NCBI GenBank assembly: GCA_036365515.1
Contig: CM070873.1
Location: 68,941,529 to 69,005,528 of the forward strand
Source: Torymus aiolomorphi
Taxonomy: Eukaryota > Arthropoda > Insecta > Hymenoptera > Torymidae
Reading direction: 5' to 3'
DNA length: 64,000 nt
Positions 1 to 12,548 of the stretch are shown here, in pieces. The translations under genes were made by a program, and so were the position numbers. Each line of letters opens with the position of its first letter. The stretch's first letter is position 1. The notes beneath the pieces were generated by a model. It saw only the letters and a list, made by a program, of their open reading frames with translations, ran no database searches and had not been told where the DNA came from.

Positions 1-119
1 TTTTATAATTTTGTTTGCTTCCAAAAACAAAAATTGCGCTGTCCACTATTTAAAAAGGACTACACGTATAAATATCTAAAAATCAACCAGGCCGACTGTC
101 TTATGAAACCATAATTAAA

Positions 120-660
120 TCCTCAATGACTGTACAACGCTTTTCCATTCCCCGCCATTTGCGCGGAGACAAACCGTAACGACAAACGCGTGAAAAAAAG
201 GCGAATTTGGCACCAGGAAAACTTTCCGGCCGGTACATACGTATACGGACCACCGCGAGATTTGTCCTCGTTAAAGCTCGCGCACGGTGGCCTCAGACGC
301 AACAACCGTGCGGCTGGCTGGCACATACGCGCGCGCCTATAAATCTTGATAAGGATGAAAAATCGGCTAGCAAGTGTGTGTTATATGTGTGTGTCTGTGT
401 GTGGTATATGTATGAGCGACGCAGTGAGTTATGCCGGAATCGAGGGGAAATAAGGCTGTTTAAATCTTGACTTCTCGGCGGAAACGCGAGAGGAAGGCAA
501 GCGAGGTTTGACGTGCGTTATTGCTCGTTCATCAGCTGCTTGTACAGTTAGATATGATGCTTGTTTATGCGCTTGCGAGGCGATCTCGCTCGCTCGCGAG
601 TACAAGTTTGTTTATTTATGCAAATGAGGGAAGAAGGTGGAATGCCTGGTATATGAAAGT
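120..660. other. CpG-rich skew-switch island 1
   Basis: CpG-rich core near 230-340. To its right the plus strand becomes G/T-rich (tracts of gtgtgt near 380-410, then ggaagaaggtgg near 630). No convincing exon. The left flank is cut short by the window edge, so the skew switch is only half visible. Confidence 0.4.
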
Positions 661-829
661 GGGTCGTTGCATATTAAGGTTTCTAATGTTTTTGTAGTTT
701 GTCGGTTGGTATTTACAGGTGAAACAAATATTAAAAACGTTAAATTTTATTGAAAATAATAGTCTGTTAGAAATTATCTTTAACGCGGTGTTAACGATCA
801 CTACTATATATACCGTTCGAAAAGTAAAA

Positions 830-1470
830 CACCAGCACGCACTCGACTATTCGCCAGTCGCTTGAAAAACAGAGCAATTACGCGCAGTTCAGAAAAAAAG
901 TACACACAACAACACCGCGTACGGTAGTCAAACCACCACCGCCGCCGTGGCGAGCACAAAAACGTCTGGTCCTGCCTCTCGATCAACAACGACGGGGGCT
1001 ACAAAAGCAGCAACTGCTGCGGCAGCGGTTGCGCGATTTTTTCTCCTCACCGGCGCGACGGTCGAAGGGTACATGTATACACGTACGTATATACAACCGT
1101 CGCATTGGCCTTTCTCTGGCTGACTCGCGCGGAGGGGCGGAACGTAAATTACCGGCGACGCTGCAAGTTTCCCTCTCTCTTTCACTTGATCGGCTCTTTT
1201 TTCTGAGCACCGCAACGCACGCGAGATCCTTGAATAATAATCGGCCGCACGGGAGAAGAGAGAGCAAAATTGATCGATTTCTTCGCCAGGCGAGACGCGT
1301 TTAACGGATTTAACGGAATCTCGCGTGCGGGGACAAAAAGTTAATGGGGTGTATATATGGAGTTGTATATGATCTGGTTTCTCTTTCGTGGCGCTGCAAA
1401 AAAATTCGCGAATGGGTTTATAAAGCGCTAACTTACAGGTGTATAGTGTATGTACACGCATCGCCTTATT
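830..1470. other. CpG-rich skew-switch island 2
   Basis: The left part is C/A-rich (aacaacaccgcg, accaccaccgccgcc near 905-945), the centre is CpG-rich with a short TATATA word near 1088, and the right is G/T-rich (gtgcggggac, atggggtgtatatatgg near 1325-1365). A 177-codon minus-strand open frame here is low-complexity translation of the GC-rich core and was not accepted as a gene. Confidence 0.45.
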
Positions 1471-1478
1471 GAGAGCTA

Positions 1479-2311
1479 TATCGATGGTCTGGACGAATAA
1501 GGCGCTACCTCAAATTGCCATTGAAGAAGGCGCTACCTCGTTTTGGCTTTCAAAAGTGCGCTACGTCGATTTTTGATTCAAAACGGCGTTTGACTGAGTC
1601 GAAATAAAATAAACTTAAATAAAAACAATTACCTACAATATTTCTCATCAACGATGAATAGTTTATTTATTTATTCGAATATTCACTAATTATTTATTGA
1701 TTATTTATTATACATCCATCTTTAAATAATTATCCCAATTTTTATAAATTGTTATGATTAATATTTTAACAAATATTGTAACTTTATATAATTAGTGTAT
1801 TGTTAAATATGTTTTGAGTTTGGTTAAAAATGTTTGTTGAATGTTTACAAGTAATTGATGTTATGGAATAAAATGTGATAAAAACGAAATATTATATTAA
1901 AAAGTTATAATATTTATTAAAATATTAATCATAATAATTTATAAAACTTGAGATAATTATTTAAAGATAAACGTATAATAAATTAATAAATAATTACTGA
2001 ATATTCGAATAAATAAATAAACTATTCATTGTTGATGAGAAATATTGTGGGTAATTGTTTTTATTTAAGTTTATTTTATTTCGACTTAGTCAGCGATGTT
2101 GCCAACTTAATTTCCAATAGAAATGAACAGCTGCCGACATAGCGCCTTTTTGAATCCAAAAACGACGTAACGCCGTTTTGAACCAAAAATCGACGTAGAG
2201 TGTTTTTGAAAGCCAAAACGAGGTAGTGCCTTCTTGAACGCGAAAACGACGTAGCGTCTTCTTGAATGGTGATTTGAGGTAGCGCCTTATATTCGTCTAG
2301 ACCATCGATAT
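1479..2311. mobile_element. TIR/foldback DNA element, non-coding, with subterminal tandem repeats
   Basis: The ends are inverted copies: TCGATGGTCT just inside 1479 and AGACCATCGA ending near 2309, each bordered by TA, which fits a TA target duplication as in Tc1/mariner-like elements. The inverted arms extend for about 350 bp, including the AT-rich inner part (gatgaatagtttatttattt at about 1650 against its complement near 2020). Both terminal regions carry tandem repeats of about 31 bp containing GCGCTACGTCG-like words, more copies on the right than on the left. There is no credible coding sequence, so this is a non-autonomous element. Confidence 0.75.
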
Positions 2312-2330
2312 GTGTATATAGATATATGTA

Positions 2331-2894
2331 TAAGGTAAAGTACCCAGTACTGGGACAAAGCCAATTTTGGAACCAGTAGTGGGACAACAGTAAAAAGACT
2401 ACAATAAACGGTTAAGACGGTAAAAGCATTAATTCATTAGCATTCTTTATTCTGTTAACTATGTAGTCACTTCGTTATTGTGTTGATTTACTTCTTAAAT
2501 TAGTGTATAACAAGATACAAATTTTTCGAGGTTATGTTTCAGAAGCGCGCATAGCGAAAATTTTGTCCCACTTTAGGTCCTCTTAATTCTCATATCACAG
2601 TAGTGGGACACGTTTAAAAGTATTGTCCCACTATTGGGTTCGAACGGGCATCCCACTACTGGTTCCAAATAAGTTACCTTGTCCCACTACACCAGTCGAA
2701 CGTTATTTTCATTTAATGCGATTATTTTAATACACGAGCAACGAAAGAAGGCATTTTTTTCTTAAAATAAAACATGAGATAAGAGCTATCTGCTGAGCTA
2801 ATTAGTTTTCATGTATTATGCTTAGTTTCGGCAATAGAAAAGATTATAAAAAAAGTATGGTCAAAACTGTCCCAGTACTGGGTACTTTACCTTA
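2331..2894. mobile_element. TIR element (564 bp) with repeated GTAGTGGGACA words
   Basis: Begins TAAGGTAAAGTACCCAGTAC and ends with its exact complement GTACTGGGTACTTTACCTTA, giving terminal inverted repeats of about 28 bp. The interior repeats variants of AGTAGTGGGACA in both orientations (near 2365-2385, 2600-2640, 2650-2690), resembling subterminal transposase-binding repeats. It lies only 20 bp from the preceding element. No coding frame was seen. The target duplication could be TA but is ambiguous because the flanks are TA-rich. Confidence 0.75.
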
Positions 2895-3190
2895 TATAGG
2901 ACTCGCTTTGAATTCGAGAAGAAGATACGCGCGCGCGTCGAAATTCAATAAACCTGTCGCAACGTCTTGCGTCGAAGTGTGATTCTATTACCGATGCGCG
3001 CCCATTTACCGCGTGATTTGCAAAGTATGAAGTAGGTTTCGCGCGGGTGTATACAATGGACGGGCTGCATGGAAGTCGAGAGCGGAATTCAATTAGGGAC
3101 AATGCGGCTGCTGCTTCGCTGCTCTGTATTCCCCGTGAGCAGTTGTGCATCCGCATAATTAAATGGCGAACGTCAACAACCGACAATTTT
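2895..3190. other. CpG-rich segment right of the two TIR elements
   Basis: CpG-rich unique-looking DNA (acgcgcgcgcgtcg near 2927). It may be the continuation of an island that the two elements at 1479-2894 split. No gene recognised. Confidence 0.35.
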
Positions 3191-3329
3191 GATTATTTTA
3201 CGATGACTAATCCTTTATAAGGCTCATATCTTTTTTATTAATGTTAGATCTGGCTTTTACGACAGAACTTTAAATAACCCAAAGCTTAATTATACTTTCT
3301 ACGTGTTACATTAGATACAGCGCGAATGT

Positions 3330-4140
3330 ACAACCGCATTGAACACGGCAGCGCGAATAAAACTTCAACAATGACGAATAGCCTTTTCCACCTCGGCGGC
3401 CGAGAAACTTTAGCCAGGTGCCGTATGCGGCTTTTCCAATCAAGTCCTTTTCACCGTTCTCTCTTTCTCTATCTATATATCTATCCCTCTCCCTCTCTCT
3501 CTCTCGGTCCATTCAGTTCGCAATTATTTCCACTCGCCGGGCGCTCGCGCGACTGAAATTTCACTCGGCCAGGACTTTCGCGCTCGCACTTTCCGAGCTT
3601 CACCGACGACTACGCGGACGGGGGACGGGAACTAGGCTAGAAAACGAAGGCGACGCGAGCGGGGCAGGGAAGTTTAATCGGGTCGCGGACGACTCGTTAA
3701 TTATCCTTGCATAGTATATAAGCGCGGCACCACACGAGCAGTGCGCGTGGAAATGTAGGTCGCGGAAAATGACGAACGGATTGAATCGCACGCGTGTACG
3801 GAGGCTGTCGATTGGCTAACATTACGGGGAGAGTCGATCGCGCGCGCGCGCGCGCACGGGTTAAGCGCTGATTGACGCTGGGTAATGAAAAGAAGAAGGA
3901 GCGGACTGGTTATGGTGGACAATGAAGCGGTGGGTTCTTGTTCGTGCAGCGGTGCTTTATAGGGGGGAGAGAGAGGAAGAGGATGAAAGAAGAGGGAGCA
4001 GTGAGAGGAGGCGGAATATACGCGTGTCGTAATTGACGAGCGCGAGCAAATCGGGTTAATTGGTTTTTTTGGTATTGCAAGGAAGGCGCAGGTGAGTTGA
4101 GAAATAGGAGAGAGAGAGAGAGAGAGGTTTTTGTAAAAAA
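3330..4140. other. CpG-rich skew-switch island 3 with outward splice-donor word
   Basis: The left flank is pyrimidine-rich (ctctccctctctctct near 3485). The core has TATATAAGCGCGGC near 3715 and a (CG)n run near 3840. The right flank is strongly G-rich (3890-4110). A consensus donor GCGCAG|GTGAGTTG falls at 4091/4092 on the plus strand, as expected for a rightward transcript leaving the island. Inference only; no coding exon is recognised beside it. Confidence 0.45.
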
Positions 4141-4879
4141 GTAAAAATCTCCTGTTCAAGGCTTTTCGAGAAACGGTATATTATAATTTGTTTTGTAAAA
4201 TAAGTAGTGAGTATTAGGTTTGCTTATTATGAATATATAGCTGTAGTATTCAATTACAATTTGCGTTTGCTGTTTCGCAATGTGTATAGTTCAATACGTT
4301 GCTTCTCTGGAACAAGAATTTAAATTGCAAAAATGTATTGTTACAGTAGAATTTAAAAAAACTTTTATCAATGGCAGCAGTATAAACATACTTATTGCGA
4401 GCATGAAAGTTTATTTAAAATTGCATTATCCACTACAAGAAGAAAAAATGCACGTACCTTGGAAAGGTACAATATAATTGAATTCTCATGAATCGAAAAC
4501 ATAAAATTATGAATTTATATCCTCTCGAGTCATGTTCGATATCGACTAGCACGTATCTGAGAAATATTCTTTTGTCCCAGAAAATCTTTTTACCCCGGTA
4601 ATAAAGTACCTTGCCATACGTCATTAGCATAGCAAGCAACCTGTTGTTTGGATACGACCAACGGTAAAACGCACTGGGTGAGCAAGTTCATCATAATTAG
4701 TCAAATGCTCGCACCCAAGGTATTACAAATCGCGCTCAAGAAAGTTGCCAGGAGACCGGGTCTACACGTCTACTGACACATTTTCCTTAATGCAAAGCGA
4801 AAAAACAATCTATATCGTTCGCTATAAACCCGCCATCAAACTCCGTACATAAAAGTACTTATAGACATTTTATTACTTT
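4141..4879. other. AT-rich spacer, no gene seen
   Basis: AT-rich DNA with a short open frame (4280-4477) whose residue composition is not gene-like. Nothing repeated or conserved was recognised. Confidence 0.5.
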
Positions 4880-5770
4880 CATTGTTAATAATTAACAGGG
4901 CGATTAGTTCTCTCATTCCCATTATCATCCTTCTAAAAAACCCCCTAGCCATCAACCCAAAACATTCCTCAGCCACTATACCATACTCGAACCCCCCACT
5001 CATCAAACCTCAAAGCGCACAATTAGTCTCCCATTCCCACCTCCGTCAAAAGAAACCGCCCCATCCTACGAAAAGATCAAAAGTTCCTAGGCTGACGTAG
5101 CAGCGGCGCGGCTCGGCTAATAGCTCACACGCGGAGAGCTGCAAGCGTGACTTCATCGCGCCAACCTCACGGCGGCAGCTCTCCCGCGAGATACTGCAGC
5201 CATAGCCTCGCGCGGCATGAGACAGACGTTAAGCCTCGGTAATTTCCGGGAGCTAATGGACCCGCCATCGCGATGTTCATTCCGAATAATTAATTCCCCG
5301 CGCGTAGGATACCTTACCTTATATACCTCCTCCTCGGCGGCTGCTGCTGCTGCCGCCGCCATCATCGGCCTCAAGTCGAAATTCCCTCTGCGCGCTCTCT
5401 CTCTCTCTCGGCTTTACGCGCAAAATCGTCGGGGATATTAAACTTTACGACGCGGCGTTTCGCGTGCCCGCGCGCGCTTTTGCCCATCGGGTGTGCGCTG
5501 GATAAAAGTCGAATTTAGCGAGAGCGCGCGGTGTAACGTAAGGTACCTCGCGAGAGAGAGAGAGGAGAAGTAGAGGCTTATGGAGCGATAAAGGTGGAGC
5601 GTAAAAATTACTCTGTAGGAGAGTAGACGTCGGATGTGGGATGGAAGATTAATGTCCGCGCACGTGGGCTCGCGTAGATCCTAGGCGGTCGTATGGGAAG
5701 CGCCTGAAGTTTTCGAAATTCGCGAAATTCGTCGTCGTGGAGTTGAGGCTGGATTATTGCCGCTAAATCT
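4880..5770. other. CpG-rich skew-switch island 4
   Basis: A very clear example: C/A-rich 4910-5100 (ccccctagccatcaaccc), CpG core 5100-5540 with a GCTGCTGCTGCC run, then (GA)n and G/T-rich DNA to about 5760. A minus-strand donor word AAG|GTAAGG occurs at 5317/5316, pointing left and outwards. No coding exon was accepted. Confidence 0.5.
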
Positions 5771-6189
5771 ATAATTTTATCGTTGAATTATTTAATTTGG
5801 TATTAAGGTATATTGATGGAAGCTTGCGGAATACAGTAAAAATGTAGAAACGTGAAAAAGTGTTTGGACTTAACGACTAAACTTTTAATCATTGGAAGGA
5901 AGACTTATAATTATGCCTGAGTTATAACTGAATCCCTTAGCGGATAAAAGTTTCTCGCAGTTATAACAAACTTTTAGCCTCTCGATAATTTGCGTGTGTC
6001 GTAAAAGTTTTGAAAAATGTTATGCAAACTTATATTGAGAACTATAATTTTTCCTACAATAACTCTACCCTCGTGATATATAATGATTCAAATGAATAAA
6101 AAAAAATAATCGCTCGATTCCTGTGAAAAAATTATAGCACAAGGTAATTGTGGTTTATATAAATATATTTTTTAAGTCAATATATAAGA
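5771..6189. other. AT-rich spacer, no gene seen
   Basis: AT-rich and without repeats or recognisable coding potential. Confidence 0.55.
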
Positions 6190-6660
6190 ATGCACTTTCA
6201 CCTACGTTCATCGCGAGCTATTAAACATTTTTGGAATTCGAAAAAATCCACGACGAGTTATCACAGCCCATTACACGTAGTAAACAATAATTTCGCGCTC
6301 TTTTTATGCCCCATAAACAGTAGTCGCTAGCCACCCGAGAGATTTCAGTGATTTACTCTCGGAGCGCCATACTTTTCCCACGAACCTTTTCCAGCCTCAC
6401 CCAGGCGTGCAATTAATTATAATTACGCTGAAAAACTGTGATTATGTATGCGCGCGGCGCAAAAAGAGTCGCTGGATTCAATTCCGTTCTCTCTTTCTGT
6501 CCTGGAGTGCACAGCACTGGTAGATAGCTCGCCCTTCCTGCATTCTCGCCGCTGCAGCGCGAGATATATCGCTACAAAGTCCTGCATTTGACGTGGACAA
6601 TTAAGGAACAGCGAGTGCCAACTGCACACGCACTAACGTGATGTAATGCTTAGTGACCTG
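6190..6660. other. CpG-rich island 5, weak right flank
   Basis: The left flank is C-rich (cctcacccaggcg near 6395) and the core CpG-rich (6450-6560). The G-rich right flank is poorly developed compared with other islands. Confidence 0.35.
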
Positions 6661-7279
6661 CATTAAGTTTCGTTACGAGCAAACGATACTTAAACGCGTC
6701 CTTTTACAATTTACAGTATCGTTAAAAAAATCTGAATCTTTGACTTTTTGGTTTCATTGAATATTACATCACAAACATTAAATTAAAAGCAACTTCAGTT
6801 ATCTCAGTTTCTGAATTTTCGCGAATCAACTAAGGAATTCCAGTTATTAAAAATATGTCAACGTCAGAAATGTAGAACGCCGACGTCACTTTTGTATAGA
6901 GATCGAAAAATACATATGACCCACGAGGTACTATTTCTATCACCGAAATCAGTCTACATTTATACAGTGGATCGGCAGCTAATGATAATATTTACAGTGG
7001 GCGAAGTAAACGCTGCTCATGCTGCTGAACAGGAAAAGCTTCTCCCCGAGCAATTTATTTTAAAAGCGTTCATGAAGTTATAAATAAAGCGATGTCTTCG
7101 AGCGCGAAGTCTCAATTTATTTTCATCTGAAGTTCCACGTTCGAACTCTTGATTTATTAAAGCCAAATGTAAGATCCTCTCTGAATTTAAAAATATTACC
7201 TTATGAATAATACTTATATATACTTTTAGTAAATATTTTAACCGAAGCTTTTCAAAAATCACTCGAAACCAATAAAAAT
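6661..7279. other. AT-rich spacer, no gene seen
   Basis: AT-rich, with overlapping short open frames on both strands around 6892-7301 that look random. Confidence 0.5.
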
Positions 7280-8250
7280 CAAATTTCCAACAGGAATTCA
7301 CGCTCTCAACCTATCCATTAACCGCGCTCACCTTTATCGCGCGAATTTCCCTATAAAACCCCTCCCCGCAAGATCCACTACGTGGAACCGTTTACACACT
7401 GTGTATCTCCGCGTATATATATGCAACCGCAGCGCACGTCCACGCTCTTATATATCTCCCGCGATAATACAGCTCTCGGCTGCGAAGCGATCTTTAAATT
7501 CACGCGGAACGCCCAATTACGAGCTAGCGCGAGCGCCGCGTCTACTTCATTCTTCTCGAACCCGTAAATTGCCATCTTCTTCTTCTTCTTCCTCTCTCGT
7601 ACACATACGCGCCGCTATCGCGTATATATGCAAGAAGAGCAGCGGAACGCGCTCGCTCGCATCCAACTCATTTACCCACACGCGAATTTATCGAACGTGG
7701 AAGATCGCCAATACGCGACGTCGGCGCTCTAAATTGCCGTCTAATTGGACGATCTTTCTCTCCCCCTTGCGCGCGAGCTTTCAATAAAATCGTTGGCAAA
7801 TCCGCGCGGAGAAATAACTTCCTGCTTTCGGCTATATTCAAAGCGCGGGTAAACAAACGCGCGCGCGAGCGAGCGCTATAGGTGGGAGATGGGCTTTGTG
7901 CGCGAGCAAAAAGTGTCGTAGTGTAGAGGGAGTGGGAGGTAATTGCGATAGAGATGGGCTTATAACGGGGAGCGATTAAATCTATCGGGAGAGGGAGAGA
8001 TAGCGATCGGGAAGGATCGCTATATTGCGCGCGATCGGAGAGGAAAAAGGGAGAGACAAGGGACGTCGTGTGGCGTCCTTAATTGCTCCGGGCGCTTTTC
8101 ACGTGGGATGCCGCCGTTTTTTTGTTCTAAAATGTTCTTTTTTTTTGTCGTGATCCTGATGCTGGGCGTACGTGTCGATTGTAAATTTGTTGGTGTTAAG
8201 TTGCGAGGGGTGGGCTTGACTTGACAATGTGGGTGGAATATTTTATTGCT
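7280..8250. other. CpG-rich skew-switch island 6
   Basis: C/A-rich 7290-7380 (cccctccccgc), core with GTATATATATGC and CpG 7400-7870, G/T-rich 7880-8240 (gggagtgggaggt, gaggggtgggcttg). A minus-strand donor word AAAG|GTGAGC at 7331/7330 faces outward to the left. No exon accepted. Confidence 0.5.
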
Positions 8251-8777
8251 TGTAGAAATTAATTGAATGGAATCTTTAATTATTCGTAGGGGTAAAGGAA
8301 ATTGAAGTATTAATATTTATGGTAATAACTGGCTATTAAGCACTAAATTTATCTTAGAGCGGAAATGATATGGTTCTGAATAATAAATAAAACCATTATC
8401 CTTTATTTCCATAATAAACGTTAAAGATTATTAAGGCGATGTGAAGTTTAAAATCAACCCAATTTCATTATTTAATAAATTAACATTCGAATATTGAGGT
8501 TTTTATTTAATTAAATAAGTTCTGAGTAGATTTTTTGGAAAAACAACAACGTCAGGCGCTCCGTATATGTAAATACTATATTCAAAAAATTTTTTTTAGT
8601 GATTCTATTAATATTTGCAAAAGATGTAGACATTCCAAAATTATGTCGGTATTTCACATTACCTTAAGATGTGGTGGATAATTTAAAAGACGGTTCATGC
8701 TTCTAGTTTTAGAAATCAATATCGAACTTATTTACATTTAACAGAAACATATACCTTGGTTCTTACGTATAAATACC
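8251..8777. other. AT-rich spacer, no gene seen
   Basis: AT-rich DNA up to the MITE; nothing recognised. Confidence 0.55.
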
Positions 8778-8785
8778 ATACTGCA

Positions 8786-9010
8786 ATGGTTCTGAAGTTT
8801 GCATCGTTGGAATGCAACGAAATAATTTTTTACGATTGATTAAAGTTATTAAACAATGCAAATTTTATCTAAACCTTTGTTTTAAAGTTATTTTATACTA
8901 TAAAACACTAAATCTACACGCAAAATAAATATTATTTAGTATAAACGTGAAGTAAAATGAATTATTCTTTTTATTGCGTTGCACTCTAACGTTGCAAACT
9001 TCAGGCCCAT
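8786..9010 (-). mobile_element. hAT-type MITE, copy 1 (225 bp)
   Basis: The ends are inverted repeats of about 40 bp (ATGGTTCTGAAGTTTGCA at the left; the right end reads inward as ATGGGCCTGAAGTTTGCA). It is flanked by the perfect 8-bp direct repeat ATACTGCA at 8778-8785 and 9011-9018. An 8-bp target duplication is typical of hAT transposons. The interior is AT-rich and non-coding. A second copy lies in opposite orientation at 18474-18700, so strand is assigned relative to that copy. Confidence 0.85.
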
Positions 9011-9029
9011 ATACTGCAGGCGTACATAT

Positions 9030-9960
9030 AAATTTCAACTACTTTTATCCAACTTCCTCGAGCCTAAACCAATTCAAACATTCTTCCGCGCTCTTTGTCT
9101 CGGATCACCCTGCACTTTGACGAGGCAAGTTCTCAATAAAAGCGTCTCCGCATTGTGCATCCTCAATCCGCGCTACTCTCAAACAGCCGATCAATAAGCC
9201 TCTTCCATTTACACCGCCTTTATAACTTTTTTATCGCCGCGCGTCCTTCGCGACTTTCACTATAAAACCAGCGTAAAATTTCAATCTCCCGTCCCCGTGG
9301 AATATCTCAGGAACCTCCACCAACACCCCCTAAAAAAACCTCACACTCACACACATACATCATCGCCGAGGCAGACGCCATTCAGCCAATATGAATCCAT
9401 AAACTTCACGCGGGCATCGATACACCACCGCCTATATCCTCCTCCTCCTGCTTCTCTTCTTTTTTGTCATATATATAGGCGCGCGCCATGTAAATCTCGC
9501 GACGCGTCGAATAATTTGCGGCGCTAAATCACCGACTGCCGGCCGCCATTGTATGGTAATACTCGGTCCACTGCGCGCCGCATATCATATGATGTACGTG
9601 TACGTGCAGCAGCAGCAGCACCTGAAGGAGAGGAGAGGGAGAGACCCAGTGTGCCGCATTATCGCGCTGCGCTCGCGCGGGGGGCTATTTTTAGCCGCGG
9701 AATTATTCGGTGAAGAGGAGGAGGAGGAGGCGAGGGTATGAGCGAACGAGCGAGCGAGTCGAAGTGCATCGTGAATAATTGATCGCGGCCGTTTGATGAA
9801 GCGCTTACGCGGAATCGGCTTGATTTAATGGGGATGCAAGTGGTGGTAGTAGTAGTAGTAGCCGATTTGCCAGAGTCGAGGATGATGATGCGGGAGCTGG
9901 GGCTATTGTGATGTAAGAGTATAGCCTTGTGGGTTTGGAATGTATGAAGGAGTTCACGGG
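9030..9960. other. CpG-rich skew-switch island 7
   Basis: C/A-rich flank at 9290-9380 (ctccaccaacacccccta), core with catatatataggcgcgcg near 9470 and a CAGCAGCAGCAG run near 9607, right flank with tggtggtagtagtagtag near 9841 and repeated gatgatg. No exon accepted. Confidence 0.5.
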
Positions 9961-10380
9961 TGGTTCGGACAATTATGTTTAAAGGGTTGTATTTGAGTTT
10001 TTGTAGCTTTAATTATTATAATAATGAGCTGCATTTTTTTTATTTGTGTTAAATAAAATAATAATTTTATTAATTTATTAATAAAATATATAATAATATA
10101 CGTGCGTATCTTAAAACTGTAAAGGTGTAGAAGGAAAAAAGGCAATTAAGATATAACACTCACTTAAATGCGCATAATCATTAAAAATGTATTATTACAC
10201 GCTGAAATAAGTCCTGCGGTTAAATCATTCGTACCAGGAAGTGAAGAAGTGCGAGGTAATCATAGTAATTTTGATTCAATGAGCGCCTCACTTGCCTCTC
10301 GCGGCAAACAAATAAATTGCAGCGCCAGAAACAGCCATGCCGTTGCAGCAAAATTTAAAGACATGACGAAAGCTTGCCTT
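9961..10380. other. AT-rich spacer before TIR element
   Basis: AT-rich to about 10150, then mixed sequence. No gene recognised. Confidence 0.5.
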
Positions 10381-10449
10381 TATATATATGTGCAAATCCG
10401 CGGACTACAGACAACAACTGGGGTACAAAAACGGAAAACATTTTTTTTT

Positions 10450-11130
10450 GAGGGCACACCTACCACATAAGGTTTTTTCAGTTCTTTGGGGGTCCCCCAA
10501 CATGAAAATACTCGTGTACACTCATTATCCGTTGCCAAACTTTTTTGCCGACGAAATCAATTTTTCTTATGGAAATTTAACATGGGAAAAATGGACGAAA
10601 AGTAGTCATTGATGATTAACCAATAGCAAACTATTGAAGCGGCCAAACCAAATTACACAAAAAAGCGATTAAAGTTGAAGAATAGAGCTTTAATTTGAGA
10701 TGAGAATCGTTAAAATCGGTCGATTCTGTGCAAAGCTACGTGAAGTTGAAAACGGCGAAAAATGACAAAAATTTGAAGAATTACGTGGGTTTGAAAAAAA
10801 TCGCTCATTTTCGTCATTATTCGCCATTTTCAAATTCACGTAGCTTTGCACAGAATCTATCGATCGTAACGATTCTCATCTCAAAATTAAAGCTCTATTC
10901 TTCAACTTTAATCGCTTTTTTGTGAAATTTGGTTTGGCCTCTTCAATAGTTTGCTATTGGTTAATCATCAATGACTACTTTTCGTCCATTTTTCCCATGT
11001 TAAATTTCCATAAGAAAAATTGATTTCGTCGGAAAAAAAGTTTGGCAACGGATAATGAGTGTACACGAGTATTTTCATGTTGGGGGACCCCCAAAGAACC
11101 GAAAGAACCTTATGTGGTAGGTGTGCCCTC
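10450..11130. repeat. Foldback (inverted repeat) inside the 2.2-kb element
   Basis: Begins GAGGGCACACCTACCACATA and ends with the complement, the axis near 10795. The arms of roughly 320 bp are about 95% identical by eye. The same peptide of about 50 residues (ending NLTWEKWTKSSH) is therefore readable from both arms, with two substitutions. I read that as a by-product of the inverted repeat rather than a gene. Confidence 0.7.
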
Positions 11131-11239
11131 AAAAAAACCGCTGCCAATTCTTTGGCACTTAGCTTCCTCAAAACAATTTATCGATTCCTTTCATTAAATT
11201 GAAATTATAATAATAAATTTTTCACAAAAAAAAATAAAG

Positions 11240-11812
11240 AACCTCAAATATCTTTAATCGTAATTGACCGATTTTTTTGGGCAACGAACTCGGTTCGAAG
11301 ATATAAAAAAGCTATCTCTGTGCCAAATTTCAAGACGATTGGTTGATTTTTACTCCTGTTATCGCGTCCGAAAGAAAGTTCCCTTGTTTTCAAAATATTT
11401 TTTTTCTTTGAAACAAATGAAGATAATCACTTGAAATTTTAACCAAATATAGTCTTCAATGAGTGTTATAAGTGGTTAAAATTTTAGGTCGATAAATCAA
11501 CAATCCTCTGAAAAAACGCAATTCGAAAATTAAAAAGAAAAATTTTTAACCTCAAATATCTTTAATCGTAATTGACCGATTTTTTTGGGCAACGAACTCG
11601 GTTCGAAGATATAAAAAAGTTATCTCTGTGCCAAATTTCAAGACGATTGGTTGATTTTTACTCCTGTTATCGCGTCCGAAAAAAAATGCAATTTTTTTCA
11701 AAAATATTTTTTTTCTAGAAAAGAATGAAGATAATCACTTGAAATTTTAACCAAATATAGTCTTCAATGATTGTTATAAGTGGTTAAAATTTCAAGTCGA
11801 TAAATAAAATAT
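11240..11812 (+). repeat. Direct repeat pair, period about 308 bp
   Basis: ACCTCAAATATCTTTAATCG starts two similar copies at about 11241 and 11549, each about 265 bp and including GCAACGAACTCGGTTCGAAG. Internal to the 2.2-kb element. Confidence 0.8.
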
Positions 11813-12132
11813 TTTTTGAGAAATTAATTTATGAAATATAAAAATGTTTTCCTTAATAACAAATGACAGAGTAAAGATAATTCAACTTTAAAAAAAGGAA
11901 ATTGTAGGTAATTTGAAGACCTTTCAAAAACAGTTTACTATATTATGTAATAATGGCTGTATGATATGAAAAAATCAAAAAAACTGAAAATTCAAAATCA
12001 TTTTTTGATTATAAAACAAAAGAAAAACGATAAAATGAAAAAATAGGTTAAGCTATCTCTATTCTATGTCCAAACGAAGAGAATAAGCCCTCATAGATGA
12101 AAATCGGTCAATTCGTTCAAAAGTTATAGCCG

Positions 12133-12346
<214 letters not shown>

Positions 12347-12548
12347 GGACACGAAAATTTTAGTTCTCAAAAACATCGGATATTGGTGCCAAAAGTCTTA
12401 AAAAATGTTTTTAAACATTTTTTGTTCCAAAAATTTTTTTCACCATTACAAAGCTTCCTCTTTGAGGAAGCAAAAATTTTTTCCGTTTTTGTACCCCAGT
12501 TGTTGTCTGTAGTCCGCGGATTTGCACATATATATATATATATATATT

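Noticed and set aside
928..1461. 177-codon minus-strand frame
   Set aside because: Low-complexity composition from a CpG island, with competing frames on both strands; no domain and no splice or start support.
2076..2387. 103-codon minus-strand frame
   Set aside because: Lies across the repeat array of one TIR element and into the next; a by-product of repeats whose period leaves the frame open.
3701..4159. 152-codon minus-strand frame
   Set aside because: Reads the complement of the G/purine-rich island flank as Ser/Pro/Leu-rich peptide; the island composition explains it.
10388..11171. Conserved peptide ending NLTWEKWTKSSH on both strands
   Set aside because: Both copies come from the two arms of one foldback; no start, splice or family support for a protein.
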